DNA of 64,000 nucleotides, taken from the NCBI RefSeq assembly GCF_038443675.1, contig NZ_CP151762.1:1984001-2048000 (forward strand), written 5' to 3'. The position numbers were made by a program, and so were the translations under genes. This document shows positions 45,213 to 52,282 of this stretch, piece by piece. Origin of the DNA: Yoonia sp. G8-12. Lineage in GTDB: Bacteria > Pseudomonadota > Alphaproteobacteria > Rhodobacterales > Rhodobacteraceae. Position 1 is the first letter of the stretch; every line of letters starts with the position of its first letter. Under the pieces are notes generated by a model. The model worked only from the letters and a program-made list of their open reading frames with translations. It did no database searches and had not been told where the DNA came from.

Positions 45213-45355
45213 GCATTACATACGCCCTCATCTCCAGCAAAACCCCGCGTTAACAGGCGATTCCCCACGTCACCTCCGCAATCACCCGCCACCCCCCACC
45301 GCGCGTTGCACCGTCGCGACCTTGCCCGCCGCGCACTTCCGCCTACATCCCCCTC

Positions 45356-45784
45356 ATGCGCACCGTCCTCACCTTCCTGCTCCTCGCCTCTCCCGCCGCC
45401 GCGTGGGAGTTTTCGGCCAGCCCGATCTGCACCCTGACCGACACCCAAGAGGCAGGCGAAATCACCGTCACGTATGACCCTGCAATCACCGAATATGCGG
45501 TCACCGTGACCCTGCCCCAAGGGCGCTGGTCCGGCGATCCCGTCTTTGGCATGGCCTTTGCAAATGACCGCCCGATCAGCATCCAGACAGACCGCCATAG
45601 CGTCAGCCCCGATGGCCGCAGCCTAACCGTCAAAGACCGTGGATTTGGTAATGTTCTCGACGGGTTGGAGTTCAACGCCCGCGCCTATGCCATTCTGGGT
45701 GACACCACCGTGGGCTTTGATCTGGACGGCATCGGCCCCGCCATGACCGCCTTTCGCAACTGCCCCGCCGCCAACCTTGCGTGA
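45356..45784 (+). CDS. Secreted hypothetical protein
   Basis: 142 aa. Signal peptide MRTVLTFLLLASPAAAW, cleavage near residue 16. Mature part EFSASPICTLTDTQEAGEITVTYDP, ending FRNCPAANLA with two cysteines. Proteins like this often sit downstream of uvrB in roseobacters and are sometimes mislabelled excinuclease subunit B; it has no UvrB domain. Its stop overlaps the ATG of the next gene. Confidence 0.65.
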   Translation: MRTVLTFLLLASPAAAWEFSASPICTLTDTQEAGEITVTYDPAITEYAVTVTLPQGRWSGDPVFGMAFANDRPISIQTDRHSVSPDGRSLTVKDRGFGNVLDGLEFNARAYAILGDTTVGFDLDGIGPAMTAFRNCPAANLA

Positions 45785-46248
45785 TGACCGACCCGATCAA
45801 CCCGACCGACGATAGTGCCCGCGCATTGGCGCAAGATCTGTTGCGCACAGCACGCTTCGCGGCCCTCGCCGTGACCCATCCCGAAACGCAAACACCCTAC
45901 GTCGCCCGCGTTGCGATGCTGTGGCACGACGGCGCCCTCCTGACGCTGATCTCGACGCTGTCACTCCATACCAAGGCACTCGCCGCAAACCCCGCCTGCG
46001 CTGCGTTAATCGGAGAGCCCGACGATAAGGGAGATCCCCTCACCCATCCGCGCATGACCTTGATGTGCACCGCGCACGAGGTTAATAAATCTACCCGCAG
46101 ACAGGCATGGTTGGCGGCGATACCAAAGGCGCAATTGTACTATGATTTCAGCGACTTCAAGATGTACCAACTGTCGGTGTCAGAGGCGCATCTGAACGGC
46201 GGCTTTGGGAAGGCGTTCAACTTAAGCGCGGACGACCTGACGGTTTAG
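45784..46248 (+). CDS. Pyridoxamine 5'-phosphate oxidase-like / HugZ-type protein
   Basis: 154 aa (MTDPINPTDDSARALA). Split-barrel flavin-binding fold: RFAALAVTHPETQTPYVARVAMLWH is the FMN strand pair, and the C-terminus has FSDFKMYQLSVSEAHLNGGFGKA, characteristic of the HugZ/haem-utilisation branch. Probably FMN- or haem-binding. The start ATG shares the last base of the upstream stop. The 3' end overlaps the convergent NYN gene by 27 bp. Confidence 0.8.
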   Translation: MTDPINPTDDSARALAQDLLRTARFAALAVTHPETQTPYVARVAMLWHDGALLTLISTLSLHTKALAANPACAALIGEPDDKGDPLTHPRMTLMCTAHEVNKSTRRQAWLAAIPKAQLYYDFSDFKMYQLSVSEAHLNGGFGKAFNLSADDLTV

Positions 46249-46797
46249 TTGCCCCCGCCAGACAACCGTGCCTTCACGCCATGTCCCGTCAAGCAGAACG
46301 CCTTTCTTTGCTGCATGCGGAAACTGGACCCGCCAGTCGCGGAACCTGTCATTGCTCACAACACGCAAGCCGTGATCCGTGGCCATCGACAGGATCGACA
46401 CATCCGCTATGACGCCTTTGTTGACAACGCAGATATGCTCTTGCGGGACACCCAGCAGCGGGGACAGTTTCGCCTCATCATAATAATGATCATCAAGGAC
46501 ATAGCCGACGCTCGCGTCGAAAAACACAATCGGCGTATAACCTGCGCGCTCAAGGCTGCGCAGCACTTGGGCCAGAATTTTGACAGAGGGTTCGGGGCCC
46601 CAATGCATCACGTTGGACCCATCCACGACGATCGCATTTTGAGGAACTGGAATTTCTGCTGGTGGAGGCGTGACCGGTGCTTTGCGCGGTCGCGCACGTG
46701 CAGGCCTTCTGCGTTTGCGTTTGGGGAGAAACCGCAAAAAAAGCAGCAAAAACATGGCCGCAATACTGATAAGCTCTATCAGGTCCAGATCTTGCAT
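46222..46797 (-). CDS. Membrane-anchored NYN/Zc3h12a-type ribonuclease domain protein
   Basis: 191 aa. One N-terminal membrane helix (IELISIAAMFLLLFLRFL) followed by a basic, proline-rich linker (KRKRRRPARARPRK). Then a PIN/NYN-type nuclease domain: NAIVVDGSNVMHWG (first acidic residue), VFFDASVGYVLDDHYYDE, and SILSMATDHGLRVVSNDRFRDW (later acidic residues). The acidic positions expected for metal binding are present. It should sit at the inner membrane with the nuclease in the cytoplasm. The substrate is unknown. Confidence 0.75.
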   Translation of the reverse strand: MQDLDLIELISIAAMFLLLFLRFLPKRKRRRPARARPRKAPVTPPPAEIPVPQNAIVVDGSNVMHWGPEPSVKILAQVLRSLERAGYTPIVFFDASVGYVLDDHYYDEAKLSPLLGVPQEHICVVNKGVIADVSILSMATDHGLRVVSNDRFRDWRVQFPHAAKKGVLLDGTWREGTVVWRGQLNRQVVRA

Positions 46798-46818
46798 GCT
46801 CGGCCCTTGCGCAACGAA

Positions 46819-46848
46819 AAAGGCGAAGGTTCAGCAACCTTCGCCTTT
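46819..46848 (-). terminator. Terminator of the tauABC operon
   Basis: AAAGGCGAAGGTT and AACCTTCGCCTTT arms with a 4-base loop; on the minus strand it is followed by a T-rich tract (TTTTTCGTT). It lies 27 bp past the tauC stop. Confidence 0.88.
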
Positions 46849-46874
46849 CTCTATCACCTAAAGGTTGTGGGTGA

Positions 46875-48209
46875 TCAACCCTTGCCCTTCCATGGCACAA
46901 GCCATTTTTCGGCCTGTCGCATGAGCATATCAATGCTGAACCCGATGATGCCGATCAGGATAATCCCCATCAAAACGATGTCTGTGCTCTGGAACTTCGA
47001 CGCGACCATAATCATCATGCCAGCCCCCTTTTCCGCCGCGACCAATTCAGCCGCAACCACGGTGCCCCAACACACGCCCATAGCAACGCGCGCACCGGTA
47101 AAGATTTCGGGCAGTGAATTGGGTATGATGACGTAACGCATGATTTGCCACTTTGAAGCGCCCAGAGAATAGGCCGCATGTACCTTGGAAATCCGCACGC
47201 CCGACACACCGGACCGCGCCGCAATCGCCATGATCCAGAGCGCTGCAAGAAACAGCAGAATGATCTTGCCCACTTCACCGATACCGGCCCAGATAATTAC
47301 CAGCGGGATCAGCGCAAGCGGCGGGACGGGGCGCATGAATTCGACGATCGGGTCAAACCAGCCACGGAACCAATTCGAGAGGCCCATCGCATAGCCCAGC
47401 GGAATCCCCACAATCGCACCCAGCAAGAAGCCCACGATCACCCGGAAAAGCGAATATCCCAGATGTTCAGCCAAGGTCGAATTGCGATAACCCACTGTGG
47501 CGATCTCACCCAAGCGGCTCCAGACCGCTTCGGGTGACGGTAGCCAGATAGGTTCCATCTGCATCCCCGTTGCCGGTACGATGTTCAGCGTTCCCTTGTC
47601 CGACATCGCCACGCTGCCAAATCCGACAGCAACACTGCTCCCCGGCGCAATCGGCTGACCATCCACGGCCGTGATGAATGTCTCTTCATCGCGGCCCATT
47701 TCATCGTTGCGGTCCACGCGCAGCAATTCACTGCGATACACAGGGATTGCGATAGCATCGTTTTTGGCGATGCCATCACCCGGCAAAACCTCTGGGGCCG
47801 CAACGTCTTCGCCTGACGGATGCACCACGACGCTAACAGTGGCTGTGTCGCTGTCCCCTGCAGGTGTGGTGATGGTATATTCAAACGATCCTTGCCCCTC
47901 AAACGGGCCCGGCGCGTGCAAGAAACCCGGCAAGAGTTTCGAGCCCGTGAATGCCCCCCATAAAACGAAAATCAGCACAATCGAGACGACAGAAGCCACA
48001 GTGTTTGACGTCACCGCACTTTCGTCACCGAATGTTACTGTCTTAAGCGAGCTATAGTCATGTTTGGGCGTCAGCAACCGCTTCACACCGCTCCAGATCA
48101 CCATCATCAGCAGGATGATCAGGACATAACCGATAATATAGGGTGCGGCTGCGAAGAGCGTTGTCAGGACCGCCCACAACTCGCCCCAAAGATCTGCTAG
48201 CAGTTCCAT
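46875..48209 (-). CDS. tauC: Taurine ABC transporter permease, with inserted periplasmic domain
   Basis: 444 aa, about 170 longer than E. coli TauC. The permease core occupies residues 220-444 (WLPSPEAVWSRL, EAA loop in VHAAYSLGASKWQIMRYVIIPNSLPEIF). Ahead of it are an extra N-terminal helix (about 13-40), a second helix (70-88) and a predicted periplasmic insert of about 125 residues (96-220). The insert includes the cadherin/VCBS-like YTITTPAGDSDTATVSVVV. The insert splits what is normally one short loop between the first helix and WLPSPEAV. The start overlaps the tauB stop (TAATG). Confidence 0.9.
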   Translation of the reverse strand: MELLADLWGELWAVLTTLFAAAPYIIGYVLIILLMMVIWSGVKRLLTPKHDYSSLKTVTFGDESAVTSNTVASVVSIVLIFVLWGAFTGSKLLPGFLHAPGPFEGQGSFEYTITTPAGDSDTATVSVVVHPSGEDVAAPEVLPGDGIAKNDAIAIPVYRSELLRVDRNDEMGRDEETFITAVDGQPIAPGSSVAVGFGSVAMSDKGTLNIVPATGMQMEPIWLPSPEAVWSRLGEIATVGYRNSTLAEHLGYSLFRVIVGFLLGAIVGIPLGYAMGLSNWFRGWFDPIVEFMRPVPPLALIPLVIIWAGIGEVGKIILLFLAALWIMAIAARSGVSGVRISKVHAAYSLGASKWQIMRYVIIPNSLPEIFTGARVAMGVCWGTVVAAELVAAEKGAGMMIMVASKFQSTDIVLMGIILIGIIGFSIDMLMRQAEKWLVPWKGKG

Positions 48210-49012
48210 TATGCGTCCTCCGTCCGGCCCATGATTTCTTCTTCCATGTCCCAGATCATCCCAAGAATTTCCTCGCGGGTTTCCGCGAACTTGGGGTGCT
48301 TTTTCACTTCACGCAGGTCTTGACCCACGCCCATCTCGGCAAACGGCAAACGGTATTCTGTATGAATACGGCCCGGTCGGGGCGCCATGACAATCAGCCG
48401 TTCGCCCAACAAAAGCGCCTCTTCCACCGAGTGGGTAATCAGGATGATTGTCTTGCCGGTTTCTTTCCAAAGCTTTAGAACCAGACCTTGCATCTTTTCG
48501 CGGGTCAGCGCGTCAAGCGCACCCAGTGGTTCATCCATCAAGATCACGTCAGGTTCATTGGCAAGGCAACGCGCAAGGGCCACACGTTGCTGCATCCCGC
48601 CCGAAAGCTCGTAGACGGCCTTTTCCTTGAAATCCTGCAGGCCGACGACATCCAGCAGATGGTCGACGATCTTGGCTTTTTCTGCCTTCGGCATCCCCTT
48701 CATCGACGGACCAAAGCCCACGTTTTCACGCACGCTCATCCATTCAAAAAGTGCGCCTTGCTGAAAAACCATGCCACGTTCGGCGGCAGGGCCAGTTACC
48801 TTGTGACCGTTCAGCGTAATCGTGCCCGCCGTCGGGGCCAAAAACCCCGCAACGATATTGAGCAACGTCGTCTTACCGCAACCCGACGGCCCCAGAACCG
48901 ACAACAGTTCACCGGCCTTCAGATCAATAGAGACGTCTTTTAATGCCTGTACAGACGACCCATTTGGCAGGTCGAACCGCATTGACAGTTTTTCTATTTG
49001 TAACCCTGACAT
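48209..49012 (-). CDS. tauB: Taurine ABC transporter ATP-binding protein
   Basis: 267 aa ATPase of the nitrate/sulfonate/taurine family. Walker A GPSGCGKTT near residue 41, signature ELSGGMQQRVALARCLA, Walker B VILMDEPLGALD and the switch histidine in ILITHSVEEA are all present. The C-terminus is extended by about 20 residues (VKKHPKFAETREEILGMIWDMEEEIMG). It drives TauC using taurine delivered by TauA. Confidence 0.95.
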   Translation of the reverse strand: MSGLQIEKLSMRFDLPNGSSVQALKDVSIDLKAGELLSVLGPSGCGKTTLLNIVAGFLAPTAGTITLNGHKVTGPAAERGMVFQQGALFEWMSVRENVGFGPSMKGMPKAEKAKIVDHLLDVVGLQDFKEKAVYELSGGMQQRVALARCLANEPDVILMDEPLGALDALTREKMQGLVLKLWKETGKTIILITHSVEEALLLGERLIVMAPRPGRIHTEYRLPFAEMGVGQDLREVKKHPKFAETREEILGMIWDMEEEIMGRTEDA

Positions 49013-49089
49013 GGCATATCCCGTTGTTTCTCTTGAAAAACTCTACCCCACGCGTAGGCAAAGCTTATCATGAGAAAAGACGGAGTATC

Positions 49090-49111
49090 GGCGCGGGGCA
49101 TGCCCCGCGCC
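49090..49111. repeat. 22-bp GC palindrome between tauA and tauB
   Basis: GGCGCGGGGCA and its exact complement, no loop. On the minus strand it follows the tauA stop by 11 bp, lacks a T tract, and could stabilise or attenuate the tauA message so that binding protein exceeds transporter. Confidence 0.7.
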
Positions 49112-49122
49112 AACCCTAAGAT

Positions 49123-50130
49123 TTACATGTCGCCAGCGGCCATCAATGGGCCCAAGTTAATCGCACTCTCATAGCTGTCGAGCGACGATGGGATCGAACC
49201 CGACTCAACAAACACGTCCGCAACACCCTTCATAAAGGAAGGTGCCGCACCGCCCAGCCATGCTGCGGATAGCTGTGTCGACACGTCAGGGAACACGAAT
49301 GTTGACAGCGACGCGGCAGCAGCATCTTCTTCCATACCCGCATCATTTGCGATCACCGGCAGCATTTCTGCCACGCCGGAACCGTCATTCCATGCCGCAT
49401 TGGCATCTGCCGTTACCTTCAGGAATTTCGCGATCAAATCGCCGTTCTCGGCCACAAAACCCGCAGGTGCGGATGTGACGTCAAACACCAGAATGCCCAG
49501 TTCTTCTTTCTGAGCGCCTGTCAGCAACACGTTGCCATGCTCTTTCATGCGTTGCAGCGCACCACCCCAACCGCAGGACATATCAACCTGACCTTGGGCC
49601 AAAGCAGCGGCACCTTCGGCTGGGGCCATGTCAACAACGTTCATTGACGCAAGGTCGACACCGAAGTGGTCCATCTGGCGCAAGAAACCATAGTGTGCAG
49701 CTGTGCCAAGCGGCACAGCAACGGTCTTGCCCGCAAGTTCACCTGCGCTGTCGGCATCAATTTCCAGACCGGAGGACACGACGCAGTTGTCGTTCTCGGC
49801 GTAGGATACAGCAACGTCCAAGATCTGAAGGTCCTGACCGGCAGATGTGGCAACCACGAAAGGTGGCACACCCTGGCTTACCGAAATCTGGACGTCACCT
49901 GATGCCATCGCCGCAGACATTGCTGTCCCGCTGTCAAAGCTGACCCAGTTGACCTTGACGCCCATCTCTTCGTCGTAAGTGCCGTTGACCTTGGCGTACT
50001 GGAATGGCATCGGCCATTCGAGGAAGTACCCAACGGTAATTTCACCGTGACCTGCCGCAAAGGCCTGCGTAGCGCCTGTCATCAGTGCGACGCCAGCAGC
50101 AGCGCCCATGAGTGCATTCTTAATTGTCAT
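49123..50130 (-). CDS. tauA: Taurine ABC transporter periplasmic binding protein
   Basis: 335 aa from ATG 50128-50130, after GGGAGA. Signal peptide MTIKNALMGAAAGVALMTGATQAFA, cleaved before AGHGEITVGYF. The SBP fold has EWPMPFQYAKVNG, VSFDSGTAMSAAMASGDVQISVSQG and CGWGGALQRMKEHG, matching TauA. It heads the minus-strand tauABC operon, divergent from tpa. The larger open frame to 50232 is unlikely to be used. Confidence 0.94.
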   Translation of the reverse strand: MTIKNALMGAAAGVALMTGATQAFAAGHGEITVGYFLEWPMPFQYAKVNGTYDEEMGVKVNWVSFDSGTAMSAAMASGDVQISVSQGVPPFVVATSAGQDLQILDVAVSYAENDNCVVSSGLEIDADSAGELAGKTVAVPLGTAAHYGFLRQMDHFGVDLASMNVVDMAPAEGAAALAQGQVDMSCGWGGALQRMKEHGNVLLTGAQKEELGILVFDVTSAPAGFVAENGDLIAKFLKVTADANAAWNDGSGVAEMLPVIANDAGMEEDAAAASLSTFVFPDVSTQLSAAWLGGAAPSFMKGVADVFVESGSIPSSLDSYESAINLGPLMAAGDM

Positions 50131-50611
50131 TTTAAAGTCTCCCGTGTTGCGACCCTTGATTTGAGGGCCGATCTTATCGGCGGTTTGCCCGCCTTGCATT
50201 GGTAGCTGAGCATGAAAAAACATGGGCTCCAAGCCCGATCATCCCCAGCAGGTTCGTTGACGCCAATCTGGCGCCTGTTTTGCCTCGCGCCTGTTTGAAT
50301 GCTCAATTAGGCAGCAGGTCGAGACACAGCGAAAGGAATTCAGAGCCACACGTCAATCATGGATTCTTGATATTGCATTGAACTTCTTTGCGAGCCGAAA
50401 GAGAGACAAGGCAATTTCTTGCTGGTGTTTCATCAAGTTAGGTACCAATTGCTCCATGGTTTGGCCGTTATCCGTTGCATTTTGGCCCTACGTAAGCGCC
50501 CAATCTGGCCCTATTGAGAATGCATAACCTATAGGCACACTCAGCATATCAAAGGCCGGTGCGAATGCGGATTCGTGCGGCCCTATTTCGCATTCATTTG
50601 GAGCATCGGAC
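50131..50611. other. Divergent tauA-tpa control region
   Basis: 481 bp without a gene. It holds the TauR-type half-site pair at 50482-50514, a weaker TTGGCCGTTA at 50461 and an AT-rich stretch at 50390-50440. No pair in the orientation facing tauA is obvious. Confidence 0.6.
50482..50514 (+). promoter_or_regulatory. Candidate TauR operator of tpa
   Basis: Direct repeats TTGGCCCTAC (50482) and CTGGCCCTAT (50505), start-to-start distance 23 bp, ending 97 bp before the tpa ATG. Same geometry as the pairs at 52247-52279 and 53777-53809. They resemble CTGGACYTAA, the half-site I recall for R. capsulatus TauR. Confidence 0.7.
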
Positions 50612-51994
50612 ATGGATACGCTGAACTTCGCAAACGATCCCGGAACCGTCATCGAGGCGGACCGCGCGCACGTGTGGCATCACCTGAGCCAGCACAAGCA
50701 ATACGAGACGGTTGATCCGCGCATCATTGTCGAGGGCAAGGGCCTGCGGCTGTGGGACATCAAGGGCAAAGAGCACGTTGATGCCGTGTCCGGCGGCGTC
50801 TGGACTGTCAACGTAGGCTACGGGCGCGAACGGATCGGCAAGGCCATCTCGGACGCTGTGACCAAGATGTGTTTCTTCGGTGGCTCGCTCGGCACAATTC
50901 CGGGCGCGCAATTTGCTGAAATGCTGATCGACAAAATGCCCGGTCTTGATCGGGTCTACTATGCCAACTCTGGCTCAGAGGCGAATGAGAAAGCCTTTAA
51001 GATGGTCCGCCAGATCAGCCACAAACACTATGGCGGCAAGAAGCAGAAAATCCTCTACCGTGAACGCGATTACCACGGCTCGACCTTGGCGACTATGTCG
51101 GCCGGCGGTCAGGACGAACGCAACGCCCAATACGGCCCCTTCGCACCCGGATTTGTGCGCGTACCGCATTGTCTCGAATACCGCTCTCAGGATGGATCCT
51201 TGGGTGAAGAATATGGCGCAAAGGCCGCACAGGCCATCGAGGATGTGATCCTTGCCGAAGGTGCCGACACCATTGGCGCGCTCTGCCTTGAGCCGATCAC
51301 AGCAGGCGGCGGTATCATCGTGCCCCCCAAAGGCTATTGGGACCGGGTTCAGGAAATCTGCAAGAAGTACGAGATTCTGCTCCACATCGACGAAGTGGTC
51401 TGCGGCCTTGGCCGTACCGGCACTTGGTTCGGATATCAGCAGTTCGGCGTGCAACCCGATATCGTGACAATGGCCAAAGGCGTGGCTTCGGGCTATGCGG
51501 CCATTTCTTGCTGTGTCACCACCAACCGCGTGTTTGACATGTTCAAGGACGACTCCGATCCGATGAGCTATTTCCGCGATATCTCGACCTTTGGCGGGTG
51601 TACCGGCGGGCCGGCTGCGGCCATCGAAAACATGAAGATCATCGAAGAAGAAGATTTGCGTGGCAATTCCGTCGTCATGGGCGAACATCTGAAAGGCAAC
51701 CTTCAGGCGCTGATGGAAAAGCACAAATGGATCGGTGATGTACGCGGCATGGGTCTCTTTGCAGGTGCCGAACTGGTGCAGGATCGCACGACCAAGGAAC
51801 CTGTCTCGGAAAAGCATGTCGCCGCGATTGTGGCCGACTGTATGGCACAGGGTGTGATCATCGGGGCGACCAACCGGTCCGTGCCGGGCTACAACAACAC
51901 GCTTGTGTTCGCGCCGTCACTGATTGCGACAGCGGACGACCTGAACCACATTACCGCAGCCGTGGACGAGGCGATTACCCGCGTCCTTGGTTAA
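50612..51994 (+). CDS. tpa: Taurine-pyruvate aminotransferase
   Basis: 460-aa class III aminotransferase that moves the amino group of taurine to pyruvate, giving sulfoacetaldehyde and alanine. PLP-binding lysine is in TMAKGVASGYAAIS; ANSGSEANEKAFK and LLHIDEVVCGLGRTGTWF are the other signatures. Tpa from Rhodobacter/Roseobacter has this exact VDPRIIVEGKGLRLWD entry region. TauR operator upstream; a hairpin (52003-52029) follows the stop. Confidence 0.95.
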   Translation: MDTLNFANDPGTVIEADRAHVWHHLSQHKQYETVDPRIIVEGKGLRLWDIKGKEHVDAVSGGVWTVNVGYGRERIGKAISDAVTKMCFFGGSLGTIPGAQFAEMLIDKMPGLDRVYYANSGSEANEKAFKMVRQISHKHYGGKKQKILYRERDYHGSTLATMSAGGQDERNAQYGPFAPGFVRVPHCLEYRSQDGSLGEEYGAKAAQAIEDVILAEGADTIGALCLEPITAGGGIIVPPKGYWDRVQEICKKYEILLHIDEVVCGLGRTGTWFGYQQFGVQPDIVTMAKGVASGYAAISCCVTTNRVFDMFKDDSDPMSYFRDISTFGGCTGGPAAAIENMKIIEEEDLRGNSVVMGEHLKGNLQALMEKHKWIGDVRGMGLFAGAELVQDRTTKEPVSEKHVAAIVADCMAQGVIIGATNRSVPGYNNTLVFAPSLIATADDLNHITAAVDEAITRVLG

Positions 51995-52127
51995 ATAAAT
52001 CAGGTGCAGGGACAGTCAGTTCCTGCACCCACCCATCGTGAGACGCCTGCAGCGTCTTGGATGTGGCATAGGTTGCAAAGCACAACGTGCCCATGACAAC
52101 CAAAAAGGCGATCTGCAACAGCTTCAT
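51975..52127 (-). CDS. Small membrane or secreted protein, 50 aa, unknown
   Basis: ATG 52125-52127 with GGAG seven bases upstream. Residues 1-24 (MKLLQIAFLVVMGTLCFATYA) form a signal anchor or signal peptide; the rest SKTLQASHDGWVQELTVPAPD is short and hydrophilic. The 3' end overlaps the tpa 3' end on the other strand by 20 bp and covers the hairpin after tpa. A TauR-type half-site pair facing this gene lies 119 bp upstream. Coding status is unproven; the good ribosome-binding site and operator orientation support it. Confidence 0.5.
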   Translation of the reverse strand: MKLLQIAFLVVMGTLCFATYATSKTLQASHDGWVQELTVPAPDLFNQGRG

Positions 52128-52193
52128 AGTCATTCTCCAACTTGTGCTGCCTTTGATACGTGCGGGCTTTGACTTTCCGTCGCGGGCGCGGCG

Positions 52194-52233
52194 ATTTTCA
52201 GCTGCGCCACTTGATTTTCAGCTGCGCCACTTG
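52194..52233. repeat. Perfect 20-bp tandem duplication upstream of tauR
   Basis: Two exact copies of a 20-bp unit (starting ATTTTCAGCTGCG) in the region between the 50-aa gene and tauR. An inverted repeat CGCGGGCG / CGCCCGCG (52181-52188 and 52235-52242) brackets the block. Confidence 0.93.
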
Positions 52234-52246
52234 TCGCCCGCGCAAA

Positions 52247-52279
52247 ATAAGTCCAGTCTAGGTCGCAACTTAAGGCCAG
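52247..52279 (-). promoter_or_regulatory. Candidate TauR operator in front of tauR and the 50-aa gene
   Basis: On the minus strand CTGGCCTTAA (52279-52270) and CTGGACTTAT (52256-52247), 23 bp start to start. One half-site overlaps the AAGG ribosome-binding site of tauR, so binding could autorepress tauR. Its orientation faces the 50-aa gene, as the other two pairs face tpa and xsc. Confidence 0.7.
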
Positions 52280-52282
52280 ACC

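Larger units (their letters stand above)
44906..45355. other. 450-bp non-coding stretch with repeats
   Basis: No convincing gene. It holds R6 (45022-45074), the palindrome at 45084-45104 and the GTGTAC cluster at 45174-45212. The remainder to 45355 is GC-rich without a visible promoter. Confidence 0.6.

Noticed and set aside
52003..52029. Intrinsic terminator of tpa
   Set aside because: A good 11-bp hairpin, but no T tract follows and the sequence is inside the possible 50-aa gene, so I only mention it as a hairpin.
52194..52233. CRISPR-like or phage attachment repeat
   Set aside because: The two 20-bp units are directly adjacent with no spacer and only two copies exist; it is a simple tandem duplication.
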